The notes under the pieces are model-generated. The model was given only the letters and a program-made list of their open reading frames with translations, was not told the DNA's origin and ran no database searches. Shown in pieces: positions 46,315 through 58,222 of a stretch of 64,000 nucleotides of DNA; position 1 is the first letter of the stretch; every line of letters starts with the position of its first letter. The DNA is from Chloroflexota bacterium (GTDB lineage: Bacteria > Chloroflexota > Anaerolineae > Caldilineales > Caldilineaceae). A program made the position numbers and the translations under genes. The stretch covers positions 127,899 to 191,898 of the forward strand of contig DMDA01000002.1 of assembly GCA_003451595.1 (NCBI GenBank), given 5' to 3'.

Positions 46315-46878
46315 ATGAATGGGTTCAACCGTTTTGTCGCCATCGTACTTTGGTTCGTGCTGCTGGCCGGGCTATTGGTCGCCGCCATCGCACCACTCCA
46401 GAGCGTTGCCTGGTTGCAGGCTACACTAACAGCATTGTCCGCCTGGATGACAGTCAACCAGGCGGACAATCCGGCGTACTTCATCGTTGGGCAAGCTGCA
46501 GTAGGCATCGGCGCCATTCTGATTCTAGGTGCGCTGCTCTTCTTTGAGGTGTCAACCATGCGACGTCGCGGGGTGCGCATTCGCACGCTCGAAGGCGGTG
46601 CGGCGGAACTGGACACGATCAGCGTGGAGCGGCGCCTACAGTGGCATCTCGACCAAGTGGCGGACGTCATCACGGTGGTGCCCGCAGTGCGTGCGCGCGG
46701 CGGCTCGGTGGACATCAAACTCGAAATCGAAGCGGCGCCAGATATCGACATCCCTCTCAAGACTGACGAAGTTGTGGAAGTCACACGCGACATCATCGAA
46801 CAAGACATGGGATTGCGGCTGGGCAAACTCGACGTGCAGCTGCGTTGCGCCCCCTTCGAGCCAGAATGGAACGCCTGA
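46315..46878 (+). CDS. AmaP/Asp23-like membrane anchor protein
   Basis: A 187-residue protein with two membrane helices (about 8-30 and 57-80) followed by a cytoplasmic domain of about 100 residues whose end, [24 protein letters not shown], resembles the Asp23 fold. This matches the AmaP type (alkaline shock response membrane anchor), which tethers Asp23 proteins to the membrane. No separate asp23 gene is nearby, so the Asp23-like part may work alone. It overlaps scpB. Confidence 0.75.
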   Translation: MNGFNRFVAIVLWFVLLAGLLVAAIAPLQSVAWLQATLTALSAWMTVNQADNPAYFIVGQAAVGIGAILILGALLFFEVSTMRRRGVRIRTLEGGAAELDTISVERRLQWHLDQVADVITVVPAVRARGGSVDIKLEIEAAPDIDIPLKTDEVVEVTRDIIEQDMGLRLGKLDVQLRCAPFEPEWNA

Positions 46879-47816
46879 CCACCACCATGACCCTTGCCAA
46901 CCCACCGTCAGCGATGACGCTTGGGCGCTTTGTCCGCGTCACGCTGCACAACCTGCGTCTGCTGATCGACACCTATTCTGGGAGCACTGTCTCTGGGAGC
47001 ACTGTTGCATCACCCATGCCCGAAGCGAACACAAACGCCACCGTCAACACCGACCAACTCGATGAAGATAATTCAGCTGTCACACTGCCAGACGTTGCCC
47101 CCATGTCGCTGCCAACCGACGCCGCCGCCTCACGCGGCGAGATGCACGCCGCCGAGGAGTCTCACATCCAACCGGCGCTGAACCTGCCAACTGCGGATGC
47201 TGCAGTCGTGCTGGCGGCGGAGACCGCAAGCGGCGCGCTGGTGGTGCGCACTGGCGAGACGGCGCTGTCGATGCTGGCCATGTTGGAAAGCCTGCTCTTC
47301 GTCGCTGATGGCCCGGTCGAAGCGACACAACTGGCGCGCGTGCTCGACACACCGGTCGAAGTCGTTGAGGGTCACTTGCGCCGGCTGGCGGAGGAATATC
47401 ACACGCAAGGACGCGGGCTACGCGTGGCCGAGCGCAACGGTCGCTTCCAGCTAGTGACTGCACCTGCCGCCGCTCCTCTCATTGAGACCTTCCTCAATCT
47501 GGACATGACCACCAAACTGAGCGCGCCGGCGCTCGAAACGTTGGCCGTCGTCGCTTATCGCCAGCCGGTGACGCGCGCTCAGGTGGAGGCAGTGCGCGGC
47601 GTGGATTGTTCGGGCATCTTGCGCTCACTGCTGCAACGCGGGCTGGTCGAAGAAGTCGATCGGCTCGACGCGCCGGGGCGTCCGGTGCGCTATGGCGTGA
47701 CCGACCTTTTCATGCAGCACTTCGGGCTGACAGGGCTGCACGAGCTCCCCCCCTTGGCAAGCGGCGAAGCCGAGCAGCTCGATGGCGTGCTAGAGCGTGA
47801 GATGGATGAGATGTAG
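46866..47816 (+). CDS. scpB: Segregation and condensation protein B
   Basis: Non-SMC subunit of the SMC-ScpAB complex, which compacts and segregates the chromosome. The core begins near residue 135 ([18 protein letters not shown]) and contains two winged helices; [30 protein letters not shown] is the hallmark, quoted here only as its position at about 205-235. The 130 residues before the core are poorly conserved and Ala/Thr-rich, which is unusual. The start is uncertain: ATG 46866 overlaps the AmaP-like gene by 13 bases and ATG 46887 is the alternative. scpA, usually adjacent, is absent here. Confidence 0.9.
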   Translation: MERLTTTMTLANPPSAMTLGRFVRVTLHNLRLLIDTYSGSTVSGSTVASPMPEANTNATVNTDQLDEDNSAVTLPDVAPMSLPTDAAASRGEMHAAEESHIQPALNLPTADAAVVLAAETASGALVVRTGETALSMLAMLESLLFVADGPVEATQLARVLDTPVEVVEGHLRRLAEEYHTQGRGLRVAERNGRFQLVTAPAAAPLIETFLNLDMTTKLSAPALETLAVVAYRQPVTRAQVEAVRGVDCSGILRSLLQRGLVEEVDRLDAPGRPVRYGVTDLFMQHFGLTGLHELPPLASGEAEQLDGVLEREMDEM

Positions 47817-47844
47817 CGGACAGAGCGGTCGTGCGCCCTGTCCT

Positions 47845-47873
47845 TTGCCAGCCGCGCGGTTTGCGTCTACAAT
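47845..47873 (+). promoter_or_regulatory. Promoter of the DUF2207 gene cluster
   Basis: TTGCCA, 17-base spacer, TACAAT, each one mismatch from consensus. The predicted leader is about 270 bases. Confidence 0.65.
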
Positions 47874-48012
47874 CCCATTGGCGAGCATCACAAACGACGC
47901 TACTGACCACCCGAAGAGCACCCGCACGATTCAGTCAGCATTGTCAGTTCAGTGATTGGCAATTGGTTGGTAAAATGTCATGTAAGTCACTGCGGCGCAG
48001 GCCATCATAGTC

Positions 48013-48084
48013 GTGCAGGCGTCGCCAGTTGTTGACGCCTGCACCGAGCCGACGCACAGCGCAACATCACAACACCGGCTCGGT
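48013..48084 (+). other. Structured leader before the DUF2207 gene
   Basis: Two perfect stems in the long leader: GTGCAGGCGTC/GACGCCTGCAC (48013-48023 with 48034-48044) and ACCGAGCC/GGCTCGGT (48043-48050 with 48077-48084). They overlap by two bases and so may be alternatives. No known riboswitch class was recognised. Confidence 0.5.
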
Positions 48085-48152
48085 TGCCATCATCGCCCGC
48101 GTGATCGGTCGCGATGGCAGCGCCCGCTTCATATCAATGCAAGGGAGACAGA

Positions 48153-50114
48153 ATGCGCACCCATACTCGTTGGATTTGGCTGCTCCTGGCTGCAATCCTG
48201 CTCGGCGTCGTGAGCCTGACGCCGCTGGCAGCCGTACAGGCGGCCGAGAAAAGCATCGTCTGGGAACGCTTCGACGTCGATATCCAGGTCAATCCAGATG
48301 GCACCTTCGATGTCGCCGAACACCAGGCCATCCGTTTCATAGATGGCGCCTTCACCTTTGGCTATCGCAACATCCCGAAACGCAATCTTTCCTATCTATC
48401 AAATTGGGCGGTGACCGATGCCTCCGGCAATGTCTATACGCAGGCGCAGAGCGGTGGGCTGCCCTTCACCTTTGTCGTGGATGACGATGGCGCCAGCTAC
48501 ACGATCCGCTGGTACTTCCCAGAGACCACCACGCCGCAGACGTACATCCTCCGCTATCGCGTCCATGACGGGCTGCGCTACTACGCAGGGGGCGACCAGG
48601 TATGGTGGAAGGCAGTCTACGGCGACCGACAATTCCCGGTGCTCAGCGCGCGCGTGCGCGTGACCGTGCCCAGCCCAGCGACGATCGACGAGTGGGCAGC
48701 CTACATCAACGGCGGCGACGCGCGCAGTAGAGTGACGGCGGAGCGTCTCGACAACAACCGCGCCATCGTCTTCAAGACCCAACAAACCCTCTATGCAGGC
48801 GAGGAATTAGAGGTGCGCGCCCAGTTTACACATGGCGTGGTGGCGGGCGCAGCGCCGAGCTGGCAGGCTGCCGCCGATGCTGCGGCCGCTGAAGCCGAAG
48901 CAGCGCAGGCGTTTCGTGAACGGTGGGGGCCGGTTGCCACAACCTTGTTGGGGACACTGGGGCTGGCGCTGCTGTTGGGCGGCCCGGCGCTGGTCTACCT
49001 GCTCTGGTACAAGTATGGGCGCGACAAGCCGGTGCAGCGCGTGGCCGATTATTTGCCCGAACCCCCTGATGACCTGCCGCCGGGGTTAGCTGGCACATTG
49101 CTCGACGAAAGCGCCGACATGCAGGATATCGTCGCCACCGTCGTTGACCTGGCGCGGCGCAAAGCGCTCAGCATCACCGAAGTCAAGGAAGAGGGCTTCT
49201 TCCGCATGGGCACGGATTTCATCTATCGCCGAGAGCGAGAAGACATGCCGATGGCGGACTTTGAGCGGCAACTGCTGACGGACATCTTCGGCTCCGGGCA
49301 TGAGAAGAAGCTCTCCAAACTGAAGAACAATTTCTACAAAGACATTCCGGGCATCAAGACCGCCATGTACAATGAGCTGATTGCGCGCGGCTACTACCGC
49401 CGTAACCCGGAATCGGTGCGAACACAATTTGGCTGCCTGGGCGGCGCGGCGATGGTCGTGGCAGGCTTATTGTTGGCGCTCTTCATCTTCCTCTTCATCG
49501 ACTTGTCGGCGGCGGCGATCTGTCCTGGCATCGGTCTTTTTGCGATCGCCGTGTCGCTGCTGATTGCCGCGCGTTTCATGCCACGCAAGACCGATGCTGG
49601 CGCTGAAGCCGCTGCGCGCTGGAAAGCCTTCAAGGAGTACCTGCGCAACATCGACAAATACGCCGACGTCGAAGCGCAGAAAGAAATCTGGGATCGCTGG
49701 CTGCCCTACGCCATCGCCTTTGGCATCGACAAGGACTACATTCGCAAGTTCGAGGCGGTCAACGCACCGGCGCCGGGCTGGTACATCCCCTCGCCAACAA
49801 TGTATGGCCCCTATCGCCGTTGGTACTACGGCCCTGGTAGTGGTCAGCCGATGACCCTGCCAGGCAGTGGTGAAGGCGGATCGTCGGGCGGGGGCAGCTT
49901 TGGCGGCAGCCTCAGCGACGCCTCGCGCGGCATGGGCACGAGCTTGGCTGCCATGAGCGCTGGCTTGGGCGCCATGTTAAGCAGCACCAGCAACGTCCTC
50001 ACCAGCCGACCGAGCAGTTCGAGCAGCGGCGGCGGTTGGAGTGGCGGCGGCTTCAGCGGTGGCGGCGGCGGCGGCGGTGGCGGCGGCGGCGGTGGCGGTG
50101 GCGGCTTCGGCTAA
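48153..50114 (+). CDS. DUF2207-type membrane protein with Gly-rich tail
   Basis: A 653-residue protein: signal peptide (cleavage near VQAA, residue 30), an extracytoplasmic beta domain of about 230 residues ([21 protein letters not shown] near the start, the DUF2207 signature), a helix near residue 270-292, a cytoplasmic domain, two more helices (about 430-475), and a C-terminal tail rich in Gly and Ser that ends in an uninterrupted run of Gly. The function of DUF2207 is unknown; Gly-rich tails of this kind are common in these proteins and in YdjH-like/TPM relatives. ATG 48153 has AAGGGAG six bases upstream. It leads a plus-strand group that ends in the S49 peptidase. Confidence 0.85.
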   Translation: MRTHTRWIWLLLAAILLGVVSLTPLAAVQAAEKSIVWERFDVDIQVNPDGTFDVAEHQAIRFIDGAFTFGYRNIPKRNLSYLSNWAVTDASGNVYTQAQSGGLPFTFVVDDDGASYTIRWYFPETTTPQTYILRYRVHDGLRYYAGGDQVWWKAVYGDRQFPVLSARVRVTVPSPATIDEWAAYINGGDARSRVTAERLDNNRAIVFKTQQTLYAGEELEVRAQFTHGVVAGAAPSWQAAADAAAAEAEAAQAFRERWGPVATTLLGTLGLALLLGGPALVYLLWYKYGRDKPVQRVADYLPEPPDDLPPGLAGTLLDESADMQDIVATVVDLARRKALSITEVKEEGFFRMGTDFIYRREREDMPMADFERQLLTDIFGSGHEKKLSKLKNNFYKDIPGIKTAMYNELIARGYYRRNPESVRTQFGCLGGAAMVVAGLLLALFIFLFIDLSAAAICPGIGLFAIAVSLLIAARFMPRKTDAGAEAAARWKAFKEYLRNIDKYADVEAQKEIWDRWLPYAIAFGIDKDYIRKFEAVNAPAPGWYIPSPTMYGPYRRWYYGPGSGQPMTLPGSGEGGSSGGGSFGGSLSDASRGMGTSLAAMSAGLGAMLSSTSNVLTSRPSSSSSGGGWSGGGFSGGGGGGGGGGGGGGGGFG

Positions 50115-50134
50115 GATCGGCGTGATGCGTGATG

Positions 50135-50190
50135 CGTGATGAGACACAAAATCCGCAACACGTTCCACGCAACACGTTCCAAGCAACACG
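50135..50190. repeat. Degenerate intergenic repeats (GCAACACGTTCC units)
   Basis: GCAACACGTTCCA-type units at 50156, 50169 and, degenerate, 50182, next to a GTGATGC triplet at 50123-50140. Similar sequence is found at 12745-12835. Confidence 0.55.
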
Positions 50191-50215
50191 GAACAAACTC
50201 GAAAGCAAGGTGAGT

Positions 50216-50764
50216 ATGGTTGGCAGTGGAAAGACGGTTGGTTTGATTTTGATGATTGTCAGCGCCGTATTGTTGCTGATATTCGGCGCCTGGTTGTTGA
50301 CGGCGTTCTCAACCAGTGAAACGAGCAGCGGCGGGGCCGTGCTAGGGCTAGGGCTGGCGCTGCTGGTGATGGCGCCGCTCTTTGGCATCGGCGCGTACCT
50401 CTTCCGCAAAGGTGGTCAGGAGCAGCAGGAGTACGCCCAGGTCGCCAAAGAGAAGCAGATTCTCAACGCCGTGCTCACACGTGGACAGGTGACAATCGCC
50501 GAGCTGGTGGCGGAGATGCAGTTGCCGCGCGAGGAGATCGAGCAAATGATCCACGATCTGGTGGGCAAACAACTCTTCAGCGGCGCCATCAACTGGGAGA
50601 AGGGCATTCTCTACAGCGTCGAGAGCCAGAAGCTCACCGGCGACCAGAAATGCCCCAACTGTGGCGGCGATCTCAAATTCGCAGGCAAGGGCTTGATCGT
50701 ATGTCCGTACTGTGGCAGCCAGGTCTTCTTGACAAAGCGGGCGGCGGCGCAGACGGCAGGGTAA
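50216..50764 (+). CDS. Two-helix membrane protein with winged-helix-like and zinc-ribbon domains
   Basis: A 182-residue protein: two membrane helices (about 10-30 and 40-63), a segment resembling a small winged helix (NAVLTRGQVTIAELVAEM, about 84-135), and a C-terminal zinc ribbon CPNCGGDL...CPYCGSQ (about 148-172). No enzymatic motif. Comparable zinc-ribbon membrane proteins accompany SPFH proteins in Bacillus (YdjG in the pspA-ydjGHI operon), which fits the SPFH gene downstream. ATG 50216 has AAGGTGAG upstream. Confidence 0.75.
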   Translation: MVGSGKTVGLILMIVSAVLLLIFGAWLLTAFSTSETSSGGAVLGLGLALLVMAPLFGIGAYLFRKGGQEQQEYAQVAKEKQILNAVLTRGQVTIAELVAEMQLPREEIEQMIHDLVGKQLFSGAINWEKGILYSVESQKLTGDQKCPNCGGDLKFAGKGLIVCPYCGSQVFLTKRAAAQTAG

Positions 50765-50877
50765 TGATCAATCGCTGAATCTCGCAATTGCCAAAGCCCG
50801 GTGAGGTGGAGATTGAGAGATTATGCGATCTAGTGATTGAGCGGCGGCATGATTGATTTCACTAAGGAGGAAAAGGA

Positions 50878-51450
<573 letters not shown>

Positions 51451-51501
51451 TTTTTCCGCCGACTTTTTCCGCCGACACTGCGTCGCAAAAGGAGAACCAC
51501 C

Positions 51502-52557
<1,056 letters not shown>

Positions 52558-52599
52558 CGGCGCATATTGCCGACCTGCACCAGCTTGAACGCTAATGAC

Positions 52600-52670
52600 G
52601 TGGATTTGGCAGATTGGCGCGGATGAAAGAAAATCCGTGTCGATCCGCTGAATCTGCGTCATCTGCATGC
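52600..52670. repeat. Degenerate ATCCGCG/ATCTGCG repeat
   Basis: Units ATCCGTGTCG, ATCCGCTGA, ATCTGCGTC, ATCTGCAT follow one another with a period of about ten bases, preceded by an inverted version (GGCAGATTGGCGCGGAT). Non-coding gap before the S49 peptidase gene. Confidence 0.6.
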
Positions 52671-52734
52671 TGGCGATTGATCATGCCCGTTGACTCCGTT
52701 GATCCTTTCTATTCTATGAGCGAGGCGTCTTGCG

Positions 52735-53751
52735 ATGGAAGAGACCCATCCTCCGGTCACACCTGAACGGCAACCACCCAACCGCATCACACCTTGGGAG
52801 ATCGCACTGGCGGCCGTGGTGCTTGTTGCGTGTCTGCTGGGCGGGCTGGCGCTGGCTGAGCTACAGACGCCCGGACCAGTAGTCGGGGTCTTGCGTTTCA
52901 GCCAGGTGATCGACTTCGATACGGCCGCCCAGGTCGTCGACCTGCTCGAAGCCGCCCGCAACGACCCTGGCGTCGCCGGCTTGGTGCTCGAACTTTCCAG
53001 CCCGGGCGGCTACGCGACCAGCAGCGAAACGATCTTCTATGCACTGCTCAACTTCCGCCAGACCAAGCCGCTGGTCGTCGTAGTGGATGGAATGGCGGCC
53101 AGCGGGGGCTATTATATGGCCGCCGCCGCCAACCGCATCTTTGCACCGCCCAGCAGTTACATCGGCAATGTTGGCACGCGCGGGAGCCGCCCCACCGACC
53201 CAGCGCTGGCGCCTGATGAGTTGAGCAGCGGTCCCTACAAACTGGAAGGCGGCAGCCGTTTCGAGCAGATTCATCAACTCGATCTGGTGCGCAATGCCTT
53301 CGTGAACAATGTCGTGACGCAGCGCACCTACGCCGAGATGAACCCACTCAAGCTCACCGCCGCCGAACTCGCCGAGGCGCGCCTGTATCTGGGCAGCGAG
53401 GCGCTGGCGCTCGGCTTGATTGACGGCGAAGGCAGTCGCACCGAGGGCGTTGAGGCTGCGGCTGCGCTCGCCGGGTTGAGCGCCTACCAGGTCGTCGATC
53501 TTCCCACTTATCTGAACATGCCGCCGATCGGCGCCGTTGCGGATTCGACGGCAGCGGCGCAGGCGTTGCTGGCCAGCGCCCCGCCCGGTGCGATCTTCAT
53601 GCTAGATTCGCGCATCCCTTTCCCAGAGACTCTGTCTGCGCGCACCCAGTGGCAACTGCATAAGCCGCGCAACGGCATCGCCGCTGGACTGCTCAACCCG
53701 GCGCCCCCAACCACCTTCGCCGAAGCCCTGGCGCCCGTCACACAACCTTGA
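52735..53751 (+). CDS. S49-family (SppA-like) membrane serine peptidase
   Basis: A 338-residue protein with an N-terminal membrane helix (about 22-41) and a ClpP-like fold. The Ser-Lys dyad is Ser123 (GMAASGGYYMA) and Lys169 (GPYKLEG), 46 residues apart, near the spacing in Bacillus SppA. It degrades signal peptides or membrane fragments. S49 peptidases are often paired with SPFH/stomatin proteins, as here. Start ATG 52735 has GAGG about ten bases upstream. It ends 11 bases before the next gene. Confidence 0.87.
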   Translation: MEETHPPVTPERQPPNRITPWEIALAAVVLVACLLGGLALAELQTPGPVVGVLRFSQVIDFDTAAQVVDLLEAARNDPGVAGLVLELSSPGGYATSSETIFYALLNFRQTKPLVVVVDGMAASGGYYMAAAANRIFAPPSSYIGNVGTRGSRPTDPALAPDELSSGPYKLEGGSRFEQIHQLDLVRNAFVNNVVTQRTYAEMNPLKLTAAELAEARLYLGSEALALGLIDGEGSRTEGVEAAAALAGLSAYQVVDLPTYLNMPPIGAVADSTAAAQALLASAPPGAIFMLDSRIPFPETLSARTQWQLHKPRNGIAAGLLNPAPPTTFAEALAPVTQP

Positions 53752-53762
53752 GGAACACACCC

Positions 53763-56339
53763 ATGAAACCTGGCGCCCGTTGGCTCCTCGTCGCAATCAT
53801 TGGCTTGTTGCTGCTGGTCGGGCCATCAATCCTGCGCTACTTGCAAGCCAACCCACCACCCGCAGTCTACGCGCCGCCTGCCATCCCCACCGCTGCGGTC
53901 GCGGCCACACCGATCCCAACCGCCACGCCGGTCTCTCTCGTCGCCCCGCCCACCGCTGCCACGACCGCTGCCATCCGACGCGGCCCCGTCATCGTCGATC
54001 TGGCGCATTACGCCAGGGTGGAGCGCAATCGTTTTCAGCCCCTGGCCGCCGCCCTTGCCACCCAGGGCATCGACCTGCGCTTTTGGCTGCCAACGGTCTC
54101 GGCGGATGTGGAATCGCTCGCTGCGTTCCCCGATCAGTCCGACGCGCTGCAGGCAACGCTGGCCGATGCAACCGCACTGGTCGTCATCAGCCCCTTCTTC
54201 CTCTACTCTGACAAAGAGGTGCAGGTTGTCACCCGCTTCCTGGCGGATGGTGGACGTCTGTTGCTCATCAGCGATCCCGACATCGAGGGAGACGCTGCGC
54301 GCGACACCAACAGCCTGGCGGCGCGCTTCGATGTGATCTTCAATGAAGATTACCTCTACGACACCGTCGACAACGACGAAAACTTCACGCATTTCTTCCA
54401 GGGTGGCTTCTTTGACCAGGCTGCCAACCTGGCAGGCAGCCGGATTGCGTTCTATGGCGGGCGCAGCATCGACGGTGCAGTGACGCCGCAAGTGCGCAGC
54501 GCCGCCACCACGCTCAGTAGCCTGCGCACCGGACAGAGCGGCTTCACGACGGTGGCGATCGGTGGGCTGGCAGCCAACAACAGCGTCGGACGCGTGCTGG
54601 CGCTCAGCGACTTCGACGCGCTGACGGACCCCTACGTGGCGCGTCACGACAACCGTAAGCTGCTCGACTTTGTGGCCAATTTTCTCGCCGGCGGCGCACG
54701 GAATCAGACCATCGCCGACTTTCCGGCATTCCTGGGTAAAGACGTTGCGCTCATCATTGACAGCAGCGACCCCGTTGGCGCTGAAGCCGTGAGCAAGGCC
54801 GCCGAACTGCAGCGCGTGTTGGAGGCATCAGGGCGCACGCTCCGGCTGGGCGCCACCAGTTGGCTAACTGACAGCACTGCCGCTGGCGCCGCCGACTTGC
54901 TCTACGTCGCCTACTTCGAGGATGCTGACCGCGCCACCACGCTGCTCGCCGACGCCGGTTTTACTCTGGAGACGCGCCTCATCACGCCGACCCTGCCTGC
55001 ATCAGCCGCCTTGCCAGCGACGGAGAGCACGCCCGCCGCGCCCACGCCCTCAGCGGCGCCTGGTGAGATGACGGCGCCTGCGACAGCCACACCGACGCCG
55101 CTTCCCGAGCTGCCTGCGCTGCCGCCTGCCCCGGATGTTCCGCCAACCTTCCTCCCAGAGAGCACGCCGCTCACGTTGACGAGGGCGCCCGACGGCGTTG
55201 CACAGCAAAACCCTGCGCCCACCCCGACGCAGTCCCCTGTAGCGACGGCCACGCCAGCTCCAGAGACACCTACAGAGTCAACGTCGGCGCCAGATTCAGA
55301 ACCAGCGCTGGCAGCCCCCGACACAATCGCCACATCTGACACCACACGCTCGGCTACGCCGGCACCGACGCCGACGACGCAGGTCTACCTGGTGCGCGCG
55401 GACGGCATTCAGCTGCTGGCAGATGAAACGCTGCTCTTCCTCCAGCGCACTGCGACAGACGGCCGCAAGACAGACGGCCGCAAGACGGTCGCTGTGCTTG
55501 GCGCCGATGCCGATGCACTCAGCGCAGGACTGGCGCGCCTGATGAGCCGCGATCTGAGCAATTGCCTGATTCAAGATGACCTGGTGATCTGTCCTTACGC
55601 CACTCATACGAGCAGAGCGGCTACACAGCCCACGTCTACGCCTTCCGCCGACGTGTCGCTGCCAGACAGGGACGCCAAAGCCACGCCCCAGAGCGAAAGC
55701 GACGCCCTGATCCTGATCGTGGACGACGATCGCAACGCGGTCGCAGGCGATGTTGGCGAGGCGGAACTGTATGCAGCGTTGCTGGTGCGCGCCGGTCATA
55801 CGCCGACGCTGTGGTCAACGCAACAGAATGGCTACCCGGAACAGGACGTGCTCCGCAACTTTACCTGGATTATCTGGAGCGACGCGGCATATGGTAAGAG
55901 TGGCGTCACGGGCGACGCGCTGCGCATCGTCGGCGAGTTGATCAACGATGGCGGCAAGGTGATGCTCAGCAGTCGAATGCCCTTCTTTGGCGTGAGCGCA
56001 GATCCGGCGTCACCGATCGCGGATGTGGTAGTCGCTGACGGGTTGCCAGCGTTGGTAGCCGGATTGCCAGAGACGCCGATCACCCTGCCCGGTGATCTCC
56101 CGGACGTCACGCCATTGGAGCGCAACCCGGACCCCTCGACCGGCGCCGCCATCGCACTGCGCCGCGGTCCTCAAAGCGCCGCTGCCGACGCTCCCGTGCT
56201 GATGCTGTACACGGATGAAAACTTCAATGAGCCGAAAGGAGCGAAATTGCTCATCTTTGGCATGTCGATCAACTGGCTACCGGACGATGTAGCGGCGCAG
56301 TTGGTGAAGAACATGGCTACGGTGATGTTGGCCGAGTAG
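53763..56339 (+). CDS. Large membrane-anchored protein with two glutamine-amidotransferase-like domains
   Basis: An 858-residue protein. One N-terminal helix (about 7-27), a Pro/Thr/Ala stalk, then a DUF4350-like domain (about 75-310; GPVIVDLAHYARVERNRFQPL, ATALVVISPFFLY, LADGGRLLLISDPD). After another alpha/beta segment comes a 125-residue Thr/Pro/Ala linker (about 412-539), and a second domain with LILIVDDDRNA, NFTWIIWSDAAYG and DGGKVMLSSRMPF (about 640-740). No catalytic Cys-His pair is visible, so the domains are probably binding modules. ATG 53763 has GAGGAA upstream. Function unknown. Confidence 0.72.
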   Translation: MKPGARWLLVAIIGLLLLVGPSILRYLQANPPPAVYAPPAIPTAAVAATPIPTATPVSLVAPPTAATTAAIRRGPVIVDLAHYARVERNRFQPLAAALATQGIDLRFWLPTVSADVESLAAFPDQSDALQATLADATALVVISPFFLYSDKEVQVVTRFLADGGRLLLISDPDIEGDAARDTNSLAARFDVIFNEDYLYDTVDNDENFTHFFQGGFFDQAANLAGSRIAFYGGRSIDGAVTPQVRSAATTLSSLRTGQSGFTTVAIGGLAANNSVGRVLALSDFDALTDPYVARHDNRKLLDFVANFLAGGARNQTIADFPAFLGKDVALIIDSSDPVGAEAVSKAAELQRVLEASGRTLRLGATSWLTDSTAAGAADLLYVAYFEDADRATTLLADAGFTLETRLITPTLPASAALPATESTPAAPTPSAAPGEMTAPATATPTPLPELPALPPAPDVPPTFLPESTPLTLTRAPDGVAQQNPAPTPTQSPVATATPAPETPTESTSAPDSEPALAAPDTIATSDTTRSATPAPTPTTQVYLVRADGIQLLADETLLFLQRTATDGRKTDGRKTVAVLGADADALSAGLARLMSRDLSNCLIQDDLVICPYATHTSRAATQPTSTPSADVSLPDRDAKATPQSESDALILIVDDDRNAVAGDVGEAELYAALLVRAGHTPTLWSTQQNGYPEQDVLRNFTWIIWSDAAYGKSGVTGDALRIVGELINDGGKVMLSSRMPFFGVSADPASPIADVVVADGLPALVAGLPETPITLPGDLPDVTPLERNPDPSTGAAIALRRGPQSAAADAPVLMLYTDENFNEPKGAKLLIFGMSINWLPDDVAAQLVKNMATVMLAE

Positions 56340-56345
56340 CTTTTG

Positions 56346-57263
56346 CTACAACCATTTTTGCAGATGCGCCAGCACCTCAACGCGCATCTCCGCCGTTTCG
56401 TAGTGCGCAATCTCATAACGCTTGAGCACCCAGGCGTCAGGTGCACCGTGCTCCGCATAGACGCGGCGCAACTCGGCGTCGATCCGATCCAGCCCGGCGC
56501 GCGGGGTAAGTGGATCGAGATTGCCGGCCAGCCCCAAATGCGGACGCGGCGCAATCAGCGCGTTGATCTCTGCCGTCGTGAAGTGCTTCAAAAGCGAAGG
56601 CACGTAATAGTAGATGCCGTGCCCATCAAGACCGCGCTGAGCAATCAACGCGTCAAAGTCGGTCAGACAACAAAGGTCGATGCAGACCTTGACGCGCGTA
56701 TCGAGGGCGGCCAGCCACCACGCCATCGTGCTGCCCATCGACAGGCCAAGCGTGGCGATGCGATTGGCGTCGACTTCCGGGCGTGCGCACAAGTAGTCAA
56801 GCGCCCGCACGCTATCATAGACCATCATCCCCCACAAGACCTGACCGCGCCAGAGCATGAGCTTGAACAATTCGCTTTCGGTGCGCCCGCGCCGCTCGCC
56901 AAAGAGCCAGTGGTCAATACAGAGCGCCGCATATCCTTGTCGGCACAAAGCAACGGCGTAGGGGACCTCCTGGAGATAGCTACGGCTACGGACAAACTCC
57001 TCTTTGCCCAGCTCATAATTGCCACCGTGAGAATGGTTGAATAGCACTGCCGGAAAAGGGCCTGCGCCTTTGGGGCGTACAAAATAGGCGGGCGCGTTCT
57101 CGATCCCGTTCAGGTCGAGGACAAGGCGCTCCAGCACATACTCCGCCTCTTCTCGCCGCCAGAGTAGCCGTGCGGAGATTGGGTGATTGCGCGGCGGCAA
57201 ATCGCCTAACAGCGCCCACAACTCGGCCCGCCGCCGCTCCTGCGTCAGATCAAACTCTCCCAT
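56346..57263 (-). CDS. Alpha/beta hydrolase (dienelactone-hydrolase/acetyl-xylan-esterase-like)
   Basis: A 305-residue cytoplasmic hydrolase. The nucleophile elbow is GLSMGST (Ser about residue 172), with Asp in AGNLDPLTP and His in EIAHYET completing a triad; LFNHSHGG forms the oxyanion segment. The substrate cannot be told; relatives cleave carbohydrate esters or lactones. ATG 57263 has AGGAGGGG nine bases upstream; the open frame extends to 57563 but only as a shadow of the epimerase gene. It is 14 bases after the epimerase gene, so co-transcribed. Confidence 0.83.
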   Translation of the reverse strand: MGEFDLTQERRRAELWALLGDLPPRNHPISARLLWRREEAEYVLERLVLDLNGIENAPAYFVRPKGAGPFPAVLFNHSHGGNYELGKEEFVRSRSYLQEVPYAVALCRQGYAALCIDHWLFGERRGRTESELFKLMLWRGQVLWGMMVYDSVRALDYLCARPEVDANRIATLGLSMGSTMAWWLAALDTRVKVCIDLCCLTDFDALIAQRGLDGHGIYYYVPSLLKHFTTAEINALIAPRPHLGLAGNLDPLTPRAGLDRIDAELRRVYAEHGAPDAWVLKRYEIAHYETAEMRVEVLAHLQKWL

Positions 57264-57277
57264 TTCTCTATCCCCTC

Positions 57278-58216
57278 CTACTCCTGGGCGCGTTGCCAGG
57301 CCACCTGCGCAGCCAGCCCATCGACCAGGCGCGTGCGCGGGTTGTAGCCCAGCACGGTGCGCGCCCTGGTAATATCGGCTACCGTGCGACGCTGGTCGCC
57401 AGGGCGCGGCGGGCCATGCACGATCTGCGCCGGGCGCCCAACCAACTCCTCCAGCATCTGCAGCACCTGGTTCACATTGACCTCTTCGCCGCCCCCAATG
57501 TTGAAAGTCTCTCCACTGCTCTTTTCGGGCTGGTGGGCTGCCAAGAGCAGACCTTCGACACAATCGGCAATGTAGGTGTTGCTGCGGCTGTCGGTGCCGT
57601 CGCCATCAACGATGATGGTTTCACCCGCCAGCAGTTTGCGGATGAAGATATGATAGCCCATGTCTGGGCGCTGGCGCGGGCCATAGACCGAGAAAAGGCG
57701 CAAGATCGTGAAACGCAAGCCGTCTTTCTCACCATAGGCGCGACACAATTGCTCGGCAGCCAGTTTGGTGATGCCGTAAGGCGAGACTGGCGCCAGCGGC
57801 GCATGCTCATCGCCAGTGGCAAAGCGTCCGTAGACGGAAGAAGTGGAGCAATGCAAGAAGTGCCCCACGTTGGCGGCGACGGCGGCGGCCAGCAGGCGCT
57901 GCGTCGCCAATACGTTGCAGGTCATATACTCCTCGAACTGCTGCCAGCTTTTCAGCAGACCAGCCATCGCCGCCGTGTGAAAGAGCGTGTCGGCGCCCGT
58001 CAGCAGCGGCGCCAGGTCGCCGGTGCGCAGATCGACCTCGGCAAATGCGAAGGCAGGGTGCGTCAGCAGTCCCGTCAGATTGCGTTCCTTGATCGCACGT
58101 GGGTAGTAGGGAATAAAGGCGTCGATGCCGAGCACCGTGTTTCCTTCGGCGAGCAGCCGCTCGCAAAGATGTGAACCAACGAAGCCGGCTGCGCCGGTGA
58201 CAACGACATGAGCCAT
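57278..58216 (-). CDS. NAD-dependent sugar epimerase/dehydratase
   Basis: A 312-residue extended short-chain dehydrogenase. [10 protein letters not shown] binds NAD near the start, HTAAMAG follows, and the catalytic set is Ser-Thr in CSTSSVYG plus YGITK (Tyr about 152, Lys 156). GPRQRPDMG and the C-terminal [12 protein letters not shown] place it with UDP-glucose/UDP-galacturonate 4-epimerases. The exact sugar is unknown. Gene order gatB-epimerase-hydrolase with short gaps indicates one transcript. Confidence 0.88.
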   Translation of the reverse strand: MAHVVVTGAAGFVGSHLCERLLAEGNTVLGIDAFIPYYPRAIKERNLTGLLTHPAFAFAEVDLRTGDLAPLLTGADTLFHTAAMAGLLKSWQQFEEYMTCNVLATQRLLAAAVAANVGHFLHCSTSSVYGRFATGDEHAPLAPVSPYGITKLAAEQLCRAYGEKDGLRFTILRLFSVYGPRQRPDMGYHIFIRKLLAGETIIVDGDGTDSRSNTYIADCVEGLLLAAHQPEKSSGETFNIGGGEEVNVNQVLQMLEELVGRPAQIVHGPPRPGDQRRTVADITRARTVLGYNPRTRLVDGLAAQVAWQRAQE

Positions 58217-58222
58217 AAAACG

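Noticed and set aside
50060..50113. Run of GGC/GGT codons as an assembly artefact or microsatellite
   Set aside because: It is in frame with the DUF2207 gene and Gly-rich C-termini are common in this family.
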